Part shown: one piece after another, positions 21,212 through 33,728 of the stretch
Layout: every line of letters begins with the position of its first letter
Numbering within the stretch: the stretch's first letter is position 1
Source of the DNA: Eustoma russellianum
Taxonomy: Eukaryota; Streptophyta; Magnoliopsida; Gentianales; Gentianaceae
Direction: 5' to 3'
Assembly (NCBI GenBank): GCA_036186865.1
Contig: AP025067.1
Location: 18,868,602 to 18,932,601 of the forward strand
DNA length: 64,000 bases
Notes under the pieces: model-generated
What the model saw: the letters and a program-made list of their open reading frames with translations, nothing else
Told to the model about the DNA's origin: nothing
Databases searched by the model: none
Translations under genes and position numbers: made by a program

Positions 21212-23326
21212 TGAAGTGCCTCGTCCGGGACTAAGGCCTCGGCACTGTGCACCCACCGTACTCTGCTATGAGAAGAACAAGACATCGATAACATTCATGT
21301 GCACGTCAACATATCATGTATCGAAATCGCAGAAGAAATATGAAATGTACAAAGCATAATCGACATGCATAAACAAAATTGTCTAGAACCCGAGTACATC
21401 TGAAGTGTCATCAGTACAATAACAAAATACAAGTCTGAAATAACATAACTACACAGTCTAATCCGTACATCCATCACTGAAGATCTATCTCCGGCTCATC
21501 TTTCCCTGTCTCAGATTTGACTCTTGACCCTGCAATGTGGTAAATGATAGGGTGAGCGATAACGAATCGTTCAGCAAGTCTTTATGTCTAGGATCGTCAT
21601 GTGGATCATGCATGGTGTACATTAAATGTAAGATGAATGGTGTTCATGAAGTGCCATGTAATGTAAGATAAATAAAGTAGAGCAGATAAATCAAAACGGT
21701 CGACTTATTGTAAGCAAATCATAACATAGACAAAGACGTCACGTAACTTAACATGTATGACAGATAAGGTACTGTAAACGAATACATAAAAACATTCAAC
21801 CCTGGAAATACATCACAGAATAAGTCGTTATTCAATTGTCGTGTTTTCCTTTCTTATACTGAGTAGTCAGTTTCTTTTTCTTATAGTTATGTTCATCTTA
21901 CATTGTACTGTCATCTTTGGTCTAGTAAGGGTCTAAGCTGATGTACGGTAGGCTGACACGAGTAAACATGCAGTATGCTCATGTGATGGAAAAGCCATGC
22001 ATCCTTTTTAGAGAAGTCCGTCATATAATGATCATATCAAAAAATCATCGTATCAAAACTGACACAGCTATGCTCATGACATAACATGTCTGGTATGAAC
22101 ATACAGAAGACTCACCGGTTGAACTCTCCGAGTAGTCCCCACTGCCGTCTATGAATTCCGATGGTCCAACTATGGTGTTACATTATACGCACGTAGGGTA
22201 ACGGTGACTCCCCGAGTAGTTACATTATAATGTTTACCTTGTTGATTCTCGCACACGCAAGTTTGTTCTTCAATTAAGTTTGAAGAATCCTTCCCCCTTC
22301 CCTTGGATGAAGGCCATAGTTTGCTTGAAGAGAAAAGGGAGGATGGATAATTTGATTTATTTCTTAATAAAGTAAGGAAGGAAGGTTCTTTGTTGGAAAT
22401 GAGGTTAGCATGAATAAGGGTGAGTAAATGAAGTGGAATTTTCTTTTCTACCTTTCTTGGTTAACCACGGGTTGGGTGTTGAAGGGTGTAGAAGAATTCT
22501 TTGTCTTTTGTCTTGGTGAGAGGATTATATCTCTTGATTTAGAAAAGAGACGAGGTAAGACAGAATATAGAAGGGAAGTATAGCTCTCCCTTCCTCTTCT
22601 TTGGATAGCTCAGGGGTAGGGGAGGGTATATAAGGCTTGGTTGTATTTTTTGAAATGAAGATGTAGGCTTAAGTCTTGCCTTGAAGTAGAGAAGAAGGTT
22701 GCTTCCTTGAGGGGAATGAAATGAGAAAGAATGGAGTGAAAGTGGAGTTTATTCCTTAGTGTCCAAAATTAGGTGCAAGAAAAGGAAATGCAGGTTCAAT
22801 CATTAGATGGTATGGATAGTGGAGGGAAAAGGCCATGCAAGGCCTTTGGTTGGGAGAACCTTTCAAGTGTGTAAGAGAATAAAATGATTGTGGAAAGAAA
22901 AGGAATGAAAGAAGATAAATAAGTGAATTGTAAGGCATGCATGAAAGACCATTGGTTGAAGGTAAAAGGTGGAAAAAATAAATAGAGAGGGATAAAATAA
23001 AATGGAAGACAAGTTTGTCTTATTCAAGGGGTGGGGGCGGTTTGGTGGATATTAGAGGGATAAGTTACCATTTTATCCCTCATTTGTTTTCTTATGTGTT
23101 ATCTTTTTTTTCTTTTTCGTAATTACTAAATAAATAAAAAAATATGCCATTTTTTATGTGCCTATTTAATTATTCTTGTACCTATTAAGACAATTTAATA
23201 GTTTTTAAATTTTATTTAGGTTACACTTACACACATATCATACTAACTGCAGTACAAGATCGCACTCTAATTCCATCGTAATTCCTTTTATTCTCTTCCA
23301 TTAGCCCAGAGGTGCGGGTCCTAACA
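21212..23326 (-). repeat. Element D, left (3') gypsy LTR, 2115 bp
   Basis: Start TGAAGTGCCTCGTCCGGGAC aligns base for base with TGTAGCGTCCCACCCGAGAC at 25240, so the start is mutated; the end is GGGTCCTAACA at 23326. The first 1 kb aligns with the right LTR. From 22235 it continues as TTTACCTTGTTGATTC, a point where the alignment to the right copy stops, so an internal deletion is likely. The last 1.1 kb is similar to 34376-35474. Confidence 0.8.
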
Positions 23327-23889
23327 TTCCCCTCCCTTATAAAAAAGTTTCGTCCTCGAAACTTGAAAGTTTAATCGTAATTAACTGCTTAAGATTATTT
23401 TACAGATTCCACCCTTATCACATGTCTCAAACTTTTTTCGATATATTGCTCTGGTGTTTGGATATGCTTTTCTAGAATCATACTTACGGTCTCTTATTTG
23501 GAAATTTAATCATCTAGTTAACAGGGTATTCATCCTATGTTGAGAGCCTTCAAAATTATCTGCTTAGAGTATTCTAACTTCTGCGCTTTTGCTACGTTAC
23601 CATATCCAATCATCCTTCATTATAGAATATGCTACTGACTTTGTGAAATCTTCCCGAAACATCCTTATCCTACTGAACAAGTTCATCCCTTTACCGTTAC
23701 CATTCAGACTTAATTAGTAGACTAAAAATTTTAATACTGATACCGCTAGTCACAATTAAATTTGCGTAATTGAGCGTACCTATTTCAGCATTCGGAACAT
23801 CTGTAATCTAAGAGTCAGGTACACTCTGATCTAGATTGTCAATCCTTGATTGTTCTTCTTTCTGTTGTGTTTTCTCTGGTGGCCCATTT

Positions 23890-24790
23890 CTCTTCTCTTG
23901 ACAGTCTCTAGCCAGATGTCCGATCTTATTACAACTAAAACATGTGCTGGTATTCCATCGGCACTCACCAGTGTGCTATTGCTGGCAAGTCAGACATATC
24001 CAAATCGCACGTCGGAGTAATCATGGCTGCTGAAACTGGCGCTGAAGATCTGGATGGCGTTGGCACTGTTTCTGGTGCGGTGGCTGCGTCTGATCTTGAA
24101 TATGGAGTCATCTAGCTGACCTCCGTAGAAACTTGGCCCGTTGCTCGGACTAATCATCTGAGACATCTCAAACTCTCTTGTCTGTGACTGTCTGGTCTCG
24201 TGGCTGTATAATGCGCTCCACACGATAACAAGCAACCAACAGCTCCTCGAAGTTCCTCGGGTTTATCTTTCCAACAAAAGCCCGAATCTGAGAGTGTAAG
24301 CAACTTTTAAACTTGTATATCTTAAGCTTTTCATCCATCATAGTCAGAGGAACGTACCGACCCAAGACAATAAGCCGACTGACATATTCGGAAATTGTAT
24401 CCACCGGTTGCTGTCTCAACGTCTCGAACTCCTCTATTCTCTGAATAATCACTAAAGGGGGTATAAATTACTGATGAAACTCATCTAAGAAATGCATCCA
24501 CAAAACAGGTCAGGCTAGTGGCTGGATACACGCTTCACACGACTGTCTGGCTTCTCCAATCAGAAATTGTCCGGTAATCTTTATCTTTATCTTTTCTGGA
24601 AATTGCACTAGTTAAAATCCGTTCTCAATTTCTTCCAACAATTTCTTTGCCTTATCCGAACTAGGTCCACCGTCAAATTGTGTGACCTGTGCCCTTTGGA
24701 GTTCCCCTATATAAAACCCAATGCTCATCTAAGACTGAGTCTCAGTAGTTTGACCAAGCTGCCTCAGTGCACCGAAAAATGCCTGAGTGA
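23890..24790 (-). pseudogene. Element D Gag with zinc knuckle, broken
   Basis: Minus-strand translation shows GALRQLGQTTE at the start, then TQFDGGPSSDKAKKLLEEIE, a region with several stops, and an open stretch (24452-24168) RIEEFETLRQQPVDTISEYV, SRLIVLGRYVPLTMMDEKL, NPRNFEELLVACYRVER, which is the Ty3/gypsy Gag domain. A frame change near 24180 is followed, near 23945-23900, by an intact CX2CX4HX4C zinc knuckle (CFSC, GH, DC). Gag would form the particle core and bind RNA. Several stops and at least one frameshift make it non-functional. Confidence 0.8.
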
Positions 24791-25225
24791 TATCTCCAGA
24801 AACATGTATCTGTGATGGAACATGCTCTGAGGGCAATGATATATGCTATGGGGAAGGTATCTGGGCATTTCTCACAGGTCGCGACATCATCCTATCAGAA
24901 GTAATTTGCTTTGACATAATTAGTTCACATATTACCATAATAAAATTTAATTCAAGTGTTTTATTCGTGTTATGAGGAAAACAGGCTAAATGTTAAGGCT
25001 CCATATTAATTTTATTAGATACTAAGTAAGGTCAGGTTACTTTAGTTATTTACCTTAAACCAGTCTTAGGGGTCTATTATAAAACTGTCGCACTCAATCT
25101 AAAATTATATGCTTAGAGTCTACAATCTCTGCTTAGGTTCCACAATCATAGCTTAGGTTCTATGATCATAGCCTGATACATGTCTTTGCTTACTTTATGT
25201 TGCCCACTGTGGATATGGAGCCTCG

Positions 25226-25237
25226 GCTCTGATACCA
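25226..25237 (-). promoter_or_regulatory. Primer binding site for initiator tRNA-Met (element D)
   Basis: Minus strand reads TGGTATCAGAGC, complementary to the 3' end of plant initiator tRNA-Met, two bases from the LTR that starts at 25240. Confidence 0.9.
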
Positions 25238-25239
25238 CC

Positions 25240-27655
25240 TGTAGCGTCCCACCCGAGACTAGGGCCTTGGTGCGGTGCTTCGTCTACGAGAAGTACAAGG
25301 CGTCGATAGCATTCATGTGCACATCGACATAACATGTGTCAAAATTCCGGAAGCCATATAAAATGTACAAAGCATAATCGACATGCATGAAACATGATAA
25401 CTAAATTTGAGTACATCTGAAGTGTCGCCAGTATAATCTCAAAATACAAGTCTGAAATGACATAAGGAACTACATAATATGCTCCATATATCCATCACTA
25501 ATGATCTATCCCTGCCTCATCCTTCACTGTGTCTGAACTGGCTCTTGACCGTGCGATGTGATAAATGATGGGGTGAGTGATAACAAATCCCTCAGCAAGT
25601 ATTTCTGCCTAGGTTCGTTATGTGGATCATGCATAGTGAACAATAAATGAAACATCAACAGTGATATAACATACAATGTACTAAGAGATAAAGTAATGTA
25701 ATATCGATACATAGAAGCAGACAATTTGCAGAAAGTAAATCACAGATTAAATCATTTATTTAACTTTCATATTTCTTTATTCTTACGTAGTGGTTCAGTC
25801 TTTCACTTATGTTTCGTAGTCCATTTCTTTTTCTACGGTTAGGTATCATCATTCATTGTCTGCTAAGGGTCTAGGCTTATATCTAGTAGAGTGACACAGA
25901 TAAACATGCATATGCTCATGTGATAGAAAAGTCATGCATCTTTTTCAGAAAAATCTGTCAAATCGTAATCGTGTCAGAAATTATAAAATCAAAACTGTCA
26001 CAGCTGTGTTCATAAATTATCTTAACTTGTACGAACGAACATAAGACCCACCGACTGAACACTCCAAGTAGTCGAGTACTATCTATGAATCCCGATGGTC
26101 CAACCACAGTGTTACATCATTCGTACGTAGACTAATGGTGACTTCTCGAGTAGTTGTATACCGTTCATGAATCCTGAGGTTCACCCTCGATGTTACATCA
26201 TACATTCATAAGTCACGGGGACATGTTGGCAGAGATCCTGGTCCCAGACACGGTGTTACACTCCGCCAAAACGTAAATAGAAACTCACCACATCACACCA
26301 ACCTCTGAGCTAGATTATAGCATCATGGGGCGAACAAACTGAAAACACCTAAAGAAGGGTGTATCAGAACAGATGTTGCCCTTCACATCCTCACTACTAC
26401 ATCCAATGTCAGGAGTCCTCCAAACATGAACATTAGCTGTCGAAACAGAGTAACATGTCGCAGATGGAGTCAGTCGTTGTAATGTACGGTTCGTTATAAT
26501 CATTTTAAAATCTTCCGTGTGATAAGATCATCTCTGAAAACATGTCGTGTAAAACTCATTTTAAAACGATTGCGTGATAGCTATTTTCGTAAATATGCAT
26601 CGTATAATACAACATGTCACTTTTAAAATTTCCTTATCGTATGCATCGAAGAATGCATAGTATTGGGCTGGTTTCGTACTCCTAATAATTCTATCACTTA
26701 CGACTGACAGCTAGCTCGTTTATCATATCATATACTTAATTGAAATCTCCATTTTACCCCTTATAGTGTGCTCTTGGTTTATCCTTCAAAATCAGCCCCC
26801 TTTTGGGTTTTAAAATACCAGAATCTTATCCTTGTTAATAACATTTATTTAGATTACTAAAACAGCCACACTTTTAGTTCGTTACCATATTGATTTTGTT
26901 AGCTTGCACGCTTACAATTTTATCATACCTAAGTGATACATTATCATGCCTTTTCATAGACCCAACATACGTAAACTAATAGCTAGCCAAAATGTCATTC
27001 AACAACATGAAAATATCCATTTGACCAAGAACCATGCACACACACTCACAATTACACATTGTAACTTGTCAATTACCTCATTACATGCAAAGTTCATATA
27101 TATCTATATATAATAATTCATAAAACATCTTCATGGCATTTATTAAGGCCACTTGGACGAAAATACACACGCACACTTACACACATGATTTTTTTGTCTT
27201 TTATTGACTAGGCTTTCATGGAAAATGATCACACCACTTAAACTTATTCACATGCATCCTCTTAAACATCATGAAAACTTAACCAACATACAATTTTGTA
27301 CACATACCTATGGAGTGGGGGTGCTTACTTTACTCAATACATCATCTCAACATGTTCACATACATTTAGGAGTGTAGCTAAATAAGCATTAGGATGCCAT
27401 GCACATTACTTCTTTGGCCCGAAATTTAGAAGATATACATGCATGATTTTCCATTCCTTTTAAGTACATGCAATATGAGTTTATACATGCTCATTCACCC
27501 ATCGTTCATTCCAGCGATTTCAATGACATGCATGTGAACAATTATCATGAAGATGTAAGTGAAGACTTTAATTATGATGATGACCATAATGGATACACCC
27601 ACACATGTACTTGACGCCTATATACCCTTTGAATTTAGCATGCAAGGCACTTTCA
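25240..27655 (-). repeat. Element D, right (5') gypsy LTR, truncated
   Basis: Starts TGTAGCGTCCCACCCGAGAC directly after the PBS. The first 1 kb aligns with the left LTR, including the GTGCACATCGACATAACATG, TGATAAATGATGGGGTGAGTG and GATGGTCCAAC blocks. From about 26170 it holds LTR sequence that the left copy seems to have lost. It stops at 27655, where a Sirevirus-like LTR begins with TGTTGAG. Confidence 0.75.
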
Positions 27656-27768
27656 TGTTGAGAAATATGTTTGGATAATTTTCAAAGTCATGATTTTAAG
27701 TGGTGAATACTTAAAAATGTAAGACATAATGCTATAAATGATTAAAAGTTGAAAAAGTAAAGAAAAAT

Positions 27769-28020
27769 GACATCGATCTCTCTGGATGTTGCACTTCGAT
27801 GGATCGATGTACATCAAACCCTCACATTGATCGATCCATGTAAGGTAGAGAAAAACCAAGACCTTACTGTGAGACATCGATCTCTAAACCTGAGACACAT
27901 TGATCGATCGATGTACATCGAACCCTCACTTTGATCGATCGATGTGAGTCATCGACAAACTCTGAAACTCACTGTGAGACATCGATCTCTCAAGCAGAGG
28001 CATTTCGATCGATCGATGTC
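27769..28020. repeat. GATCGATCGATG palindrome cluster in LTR 1
   Basis: Five copies of a (T/C)GATCGATCGATG-like motif lie near 27797, 27828, 27899, 27931 and 28003. They alternate with CATCGATCTCT motifs (27771, 27875, 27981) and ACCCTCAC blocks. ATCGATCGAT is itself a perfect palindrome. The order repeats roughly every 100 bp. Confidence 0.8.
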
Positions 28021-29168
28021 TAGGGCTTTTAGAAATATTTTTCTAAAATATGATAAAATGTTTCTTTTCATTTGTACATGATTTATATATGTTTATCATG
28101 TTGTTATTATGTGTTTTTGATGAATATAAATGTCTTGTGACTGATGTGTCTTGGAAGTTTCTACAACTTAACAAAAAGGGCAAAATTGGTATTTTGAGTT
28201 TTATAGGTACTTGACATGATGAAAATATTTCAAGGACACATTCATCACTTATTTATTATCACAAAGGTGTTATCATATCTGTTTCAGACCATCGGGGTCA
28301 TTTCTAGAGTTTTTCACCAGGGGTATTTTGGTCATTTTATCCCGAGAGCAGTTTCGGTATTTTTACTCAAGGAATCTCTTGTGTATATTATTATCTTCAT
28401 TCTAAAGTTCTATTATGATTATCTTGAAGATTATTTGGTGGTTCTCTATTTCATGTCTCTATTTGATGACATTATCGATTGTAGCGGGATATGTGACTGT
28501 ATTCGATATCACATTCTATTTTTTCTTGAAGACCTTGTTATATGTGTTATTGGAGAGTCTCAATCATCATTTTGCAGAGAATTTTAAGGTGTTCATGGTG
28601 TGGAATTCATCACAACATATAAGGGAAATTGTGGGAATTTTGATATTATATGTTGACATAATCTTATCAACTATTATTTGTTGATTTCTTGTTCAAAAAT
28701 ATGAGTTGGTATTTATATATACAAGCCTCCAAACGTGTATTTACAGGTGTAAATGATGGTGTATTCATTTTATGACTTTATGCCATGTGGACCAACCAAA
28801 AAGAAGCTAGTTGGCAAAAATTACCAACTAGGAAATTTCAAAAGGGGGCAACGGTTATGTTGAAGAAGTTGAAGCTGATTTTTGTTTGAATTGTTCAGCC
28901 ATCACATGCCTATTATCTTGCCAAGGAGTTGAGGGTTTCTTGGTGGTATTATCCATTGGTATTATCTCCATTTTTCAAGAAATTCCAAGTCATTTTTGGA
29001 GACAAAAATTTTGGCCAAACAAGTGTCCAAGGTGGATCAATTGTGTTGTTTCATTTTGCCAAGTGTACAGGGTGTTTATGTGACCAACCAATGGTGTAAA
29101 GACACTTAAGCATTGATGATGAAGATGGTGACACATTGGAGTTCTTATCTTCAAGGCTCATTCCACAC

Positions 29169-29176
29169 TATAAATA
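29169..29176 (+). promoter_or_regulatory. Candidate TATA box, Sirevirus-like LTR 1
   Basis: TATAAATA in the context CACACTATAAATATAAG, about 670 bp before the truncated LTR end. Candidate only. Confidence 0.5.
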
Positions 29177-29837
29177 TAAGTCAAAGGTGAAGAAGTAGAA
29201 CACACAACTTTCAAGCAAACTTGAAGATCATTCTTGCTATTGTCTTCTTCTTGATTCATTCTTTGTGTAGCTAAGGTGTTACATTTCTTGTTGTTGTTGA
29301 GCTGCATATACACGCCTTCTTGGGTTATGTTTGTAAGATTAGTTAGCCAAGTTTATAAGGTTACACCAATAGGTGATAGAGGTGTTGCAACCAAGAGGTT
29401 CATAGAGGTGTTCATCCAAGTCTTGAATATGGTTGGTGTTTAACGAAAGGATCAAATTTGGTTCTTATTGTAAGTTTGTTCATACCATAGTGAAATGCAA
29501 GTAAAGGTGTTCCTTAGGACTAGAGTAGGTCATATTGACCGAACCAGGACAAATCATTGGTGTTCTTGTCTTCTTTTCTCTTTTTTGTTTTTCTGCCGTT
29601 TTCGCTGTAGATTTCACACAACTTTTCACGTTTTGAAAAAATAACAAAACATTTTTAACGTTTATGAATTTTTGTGGAGTTATACTTCAGACTGTTATCT
29701 TTCATTTGCAACAAGAATCACTTGATTTGAGCAAAGAAAAGTTAGTCTTTTAGTCATTGCAGGATAACTGCTCCAATCTGGCTGCAATGAGACCAGTTTT
29801 AAAAAACTTAAATTCTGTTTTCATCAAGAATTGTTTA

Positions 29838-30976
29838 TGTTATGACCCCCACCCTCGGACCAGTGGGAAAAGAATAACAAAGGAAAGCATAAGATGACGA
29901 TAGGGCACACCGAATAAAATCAATTAAATCGCAATGCTACGTTATGCGGTATTGGCGAAGAGTGAGGATACTCAAAGTAATTTAACAAGCATACAAGTTA
30001 CAAGACATAGCCTGCACACTTTAATTTAAATAAATTGATATTGTAACTATGTCACAACTATAGTTTATTAAATTACACCAAGACATACATAAATACATAA
30101 GGGTATACATACGCATACCTATACACAAGGTATCACAAAATTCATTTAGCAAAGGAAAATAAACCCAAAATAGAAATTACACCTACAACTTTCAGAACCT
30201 AGTGCACTACCTAAAATACCTTCAAACCCCTCCCTACAACCGGCCTACCCATTGGAACACCCCCAAAAATTATTTTTTTCTTCCCTCTCCAAGCATGCCC
30301 AACATGTCATCCCATTTTAACATGCATTGGTAGTTACCTTACCAAAAAAATTCCCCATGCTTGTAAGAGCACTTCCTTGAGATTCCATCACTCCACCTTC
30401 TGTCCCCTTGACCTTACTCTCTCCGAGAAGCCACATGCACCCTTCTACTAAGGAGTGGACGATTTTGTAGGGAAGGAGGGGAAGAAACTATCTTGCCTTA
30501 CATATCCTCTCCAACAAGATCAAGTTCCCTCTCTTCCTCCCAAAAATAATTTCAAGACAACTCCATCTCTCCTTTTCGAAACCAAAATCGTCCCCTTATG
30601 AGTTAAGGAAGAGAAAATTATTTTTTGAGAAAAAAGGGTTTGAGTGATTACAAAATGCATGATTAAATAACGTGTACTAAAGAAATGCATGACACGTTTT
30701 ATGGCTTGACACATTTTTGCATGAAACCTGCCTTATATAGTTCATATATAATGTTGTCGTACTAACGAGCCATGAAGCTTTAAAGCTTACACCAAATGGC
30801 GAACATTTGTTGTGTTTGAACTATTTTTAGGTGCCACCATTAATGAACTAAACTAGTTCATTAGTGAAGTACTTAGTTAAATGAGCTTAGTAATTCATTA
30901 AATGAAGCTATATTTGGAAAAGACACAAAGGCAACAAATTGAAGAATGGAAAGTTCTCTCCCACATATGTCTACAC

Positions 30977-31033
<57 letters not shown>

Positions 31034-31368
31034 GATTTTTTTTAAAAAAAAGGCACTATACACATATATTCCAACGTACTACCGACACGTTATATATTTT
31101 ACGAACGTACGTTAACGTCACACCACTATATTTACCTTATATTTATGAGTATATTCAGGTCTTATGTCATACGATATAAGTCATGGTGATGACAAAATTA
31201 TTACGGCACGTTACAAGGTTCTAAACCAAAAATTGTCGTATCGGGTGAATACCGAAACTTCGCCAACGTGTCACATACTTTCCATATATAGATGGCCAGC
31301 CCCTACACTTCGAAAATGGTCACAAATTTCGTGGCTTAGATGGTATATACAGACATAAAATCATTCCA
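29838..31368 (-). mobile_element. Probable gypsy LTR fragment (family E)
   Basis: Starts abruptly with TGTTATGACCCCCACCCTCGG, an LTR-like start of the same general type as TGTAGCGCCCC, inside the Sirevirus-like LTR 1. The following 1.5 kb is non-coding and AT-rich with a (TA)n tract. The right end and target duplication are not identified; the boundary at 31368 is where the next LTR candidate may begin. Tentative. Confidence 0.4.
30978..31030. repeat. (TA)n microsatellite
   Basis: About 53 bp of uninterrupted alternating TA. Confidence 0.9.
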
Positions 31369-31926
31369 TGTTGGCACACACAAATCACCACAATTAAAGC
31401 TAAATTGTGGAGATTCCGAATTCAATTTTTTAAGCACATATAGGCGCCACTTTAATCAGCCATGAGAGCTGAATATTAAAGTTTAATTTTGGTATATTAT
31501 GTGTAACATAATATATATAACATGTGCAAAAAGTTTGAATTTAATCGGAGAAAAATCGGGTAATCGACAAACGTAAAAAATTTGGTTTTCTACGAACACG
31601 ACACATGGAACGTTTTTGGCATGACATATAACATGTATCTAGACACTTATTACATACTCTATACATTCTAAAGTGTTCTAGAAAAATCAATTAAGGGCTG
31701 ATTGGAATATACCATATGTGTATAATTATTATGCACTATTTTACAAAGTTTGCAAAAATAAAATTCAGTACATGTACAATCTACATCACACGCCTACTTC
31801 AGCTTGTTGGAGCATATGTGGAGCTTTGTTGGCATCTTGCTTGGCCAAGAATGAAGCATACAATGTTGGTAACATAAAGAAAGAAGCTATACAAGGTAAC
31901 ATTTCAAACTATGTCACATTTGTAAC

Positions 31927-31951
31927 ACATGCTGAAAATTTCAGCATGTGT
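31927..31951. repeat. 25-bp palindrome, copy 1
   Basis: Arms CACATGCTGAAA and its exact reverse complement around one A; extends to 13-bp arms here. Confidence 0.9.
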
Positions 31952-32078
31952 GCAGTGAGTTGGCCAAATATTTGAGCTTGATTATGCCATATTTACTTCT
32001 TTGAATTAAATGGAAGATAAAATGGCAATGTTCTAAAGATGTTATGAAAATAATGTGGTGATATTTTTAAATATCACA

Positions 32079-32103
32079 CATGCTGAAAATTTCAGCATGT
32101 GTG
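32079..32103. repeat. 25-bp palindrome, copy 2
   Basis: Same core as copy 1; the arms extend to 14 bp. Confidence 0.9.
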
Positions 32104-32258
32104 GAATGTATATGGCCGATTTTATGGTCATGAAGATTACCAATTGTTTTCTAAAATTAGTAGAAATATTATGTACTAAATGATGATTGATTTCTTCTAC
32201 GTTTTCAAGGAATTAATCTATACCAATTGGCAAGAATTTGAATGAGTCTTCGATAGTG

Positions 32259-32283
32259 CACATGCTGAAAATTTCAGCATGTG
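32259..32283. repeat. 25-bp palindrome, copy 3
   Basis: Same core, 12-bp arms. The DNA between the three copies is not repeated, so this is not a simple tandem array. Confidence 0.9.
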
Positions 32284-33674
32284 TTAAAACAAGGTGGCCG
32301 AATTTTTGGAAGAAAATATGATGAATTATCTATGGAATTTAATATGAGACTTATGGCAACATTTTCATGGCTAATTGGCACATTTTTAAGTGATATTTTT
32401 CAGATTTATCTAGTCATCAAATGATGACAACTTTCATCCAATCGATGAGTGCCAAGTAAGCAAGGGCTTAATGATCATCCAATGAGGAGTTGCCAAGTAA
32501 GAAAGTGGATGTCACAATGATGTAAGATATTTTTTCAAGGACTTAAAAGATAATTTTCAAGAGGAAGAGAATGGATAGGGGGTGGCCAATGTTGATAAAA
32601 AGAGAAGAAGGAGAACAAAGAAAACACAAGACAAGTCTTACAAGTTTTCAAGATCAAAAATGTGCCTACTTCTTCTTCTTCTACACTTCTTTCTTCTTCT
32701 CTCTTAAAGCCTATTGTATTCATATTCATACATCTTGAATAGGCTTCATATATACCACCATATACTCTATATTGTTGTAAAAGATTGATCAAGGTGTGAT
32801 CAGTCTTGCATCCGCTAGGTGGTGGTGTTTGTGATCGCTGTAATCACTTACAAGGTTTGTAAAGGGTTGGAGTTGGTGTATAACTCCATCAACCCTGTGT
32901 GGTAAGATGTTGTTTGTTGTTTTGTGATTAGTGATATCCGAGGAAGGTGTCCTCGAAGACTGGAGTAGGTTGATTTAACCGAACCAGTATAAATTTCCTT
33001 GTGTTCTTTACTTTTCAGCACTTACTTTCAGTTTCCAACACAGTGCGTAATTTTTATCCCGTTCTTAAAAATAATAAACAAACTTCAAAAATCACAAAAC
33101 TTTCTAGAAACATAGCCACACGTGTTAAGGTTCATTTGGCACAAGTTTCAACCCTTTTGGACAAGTATAAATCATCCAAACGTTAAAAGTTCTGAGACTA
33201 GTGCAGTCTGATTTTCAGGCTTGCAAAGGTTGAGACTTTGAACGTATTTGACTAACTTCCCAAAAGCATTTTTCAAACCTGTTTTAACCAAATTAAATAC
33301 GCATAATAAGGGGTGTGTCATTAAATTTTCAGACAATTTGAAATCACGGTTTAATTGGAATTAATTTTTCAAATCAGACTACCGTTTCTGGCAGATTTGC
33401 GCAATCTGACCACCAACAATTTTTAAAGGGGTTAAAGGTTGAATTTTAATCTGAAATTTTTAGGAGATACTCATAAAATCTGAGACTAAGATCTCTCCAA
33501 ATTTTAGAATTTTTGAAAACCTGTAACCTAGTTTTCAAAACGTTTCAAAATAGGTCCTGAAAACAGAAACTATTTTCAGAAGTTGGGTTTTTGGTCTAAA
33601 ACAATTTTAAAAGCCACATTTTCCGCACCCACTATTCACCCCTCCTTCCAGTGGTGCCTTGCAGATCCTACAAG

Positions 33675-33685
33675 TGGTATCAGAG
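33675..33685 (+). promoter_or_regulatory. Primer binding site, Sirevirus-like element
   Basis: TGGTATCAGAG followed by T instead of the usual C; complementary to the 3' end of initiator tRNA-Met. It shows that the LTR is to its left and the element reads on the plus strand. Confidence 0.85.
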
Positions 33686-33728
33686 TGAACGCACACTCAC
33701 AAAAAGGAGATCCAACAATCTAAGTGAG

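Larger units (their letters stand above)
23327..25239 (-). mobile_element. Element D internal region: gag-only gypsy derivative
   Basis: Only 1.9 kb between LTRs. On the left is a polypurine tract next to the LTR (23327-23347 on the plus strand, pyrimidine-rich TTCCCCTCCCTTATAAAAAA) followed by a short hairpin (23345-23364). On the right, 25226-25237 is a perfect initiator-Met PBS. Coding capacity is limited to gag; protease, RT, RNase H and integrase are not recognisable. It would need enzymes from a related autonomous element. Confidence 0.8.
27656..29837 (+). mobile_element. Sirevirus-like copia LTR 1
   Basis: Begins TGTTGAGAAAT and runs about 2.2 kb. It holds repeated GATCGATCGATG palindromes near its start, a TATAAATA box at 29169, and, near its end, GACTAGAGTAGGTCATATTG and GAACCAGGACAAAT, followed by TGGTGTTCTTGTCTTC. 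Very similar words (GAGTAGGTTGATTTAACCG, GAACCAGTATAAAT) occur in the second LTR next to a Sirevirus-like gag, which is the reason for the assignment. No terminal CA is found; it is cut at 29837 by another LTR. Open frames of up to 123 codons inside show no recognisable domain. Confidence 0.6.
31369..33660 (+). mobile_element. Sirevirus-like copia LTR 2 (5' LTR; start uncertain)
   Basis: The right side is set by the primer binding site at 33675 and gag at 33731. Near the end it has GGAGTAGGTTGATTTAACCG and GAACCAGTATAAATTTCC. It carries three copies of a 25-bp palindrome (31927, 32079, 32259). The start is uncertain: TGTTGGCACAC at 31369 is a candidate and gives about 2.3 kb, close to the length of LTR 1. 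The exact 3' boundary near 33650-33665 is also uncertain. A gene for a host protein is not apparent. Confidence 0.55.

Noticed and set aside
28216..28587. 123-codon hydrophobic open frame
   Set aside because: Lies within a Sirevirus-like LTR, has no recognised motif, and its composition reflects T-rich DNA.
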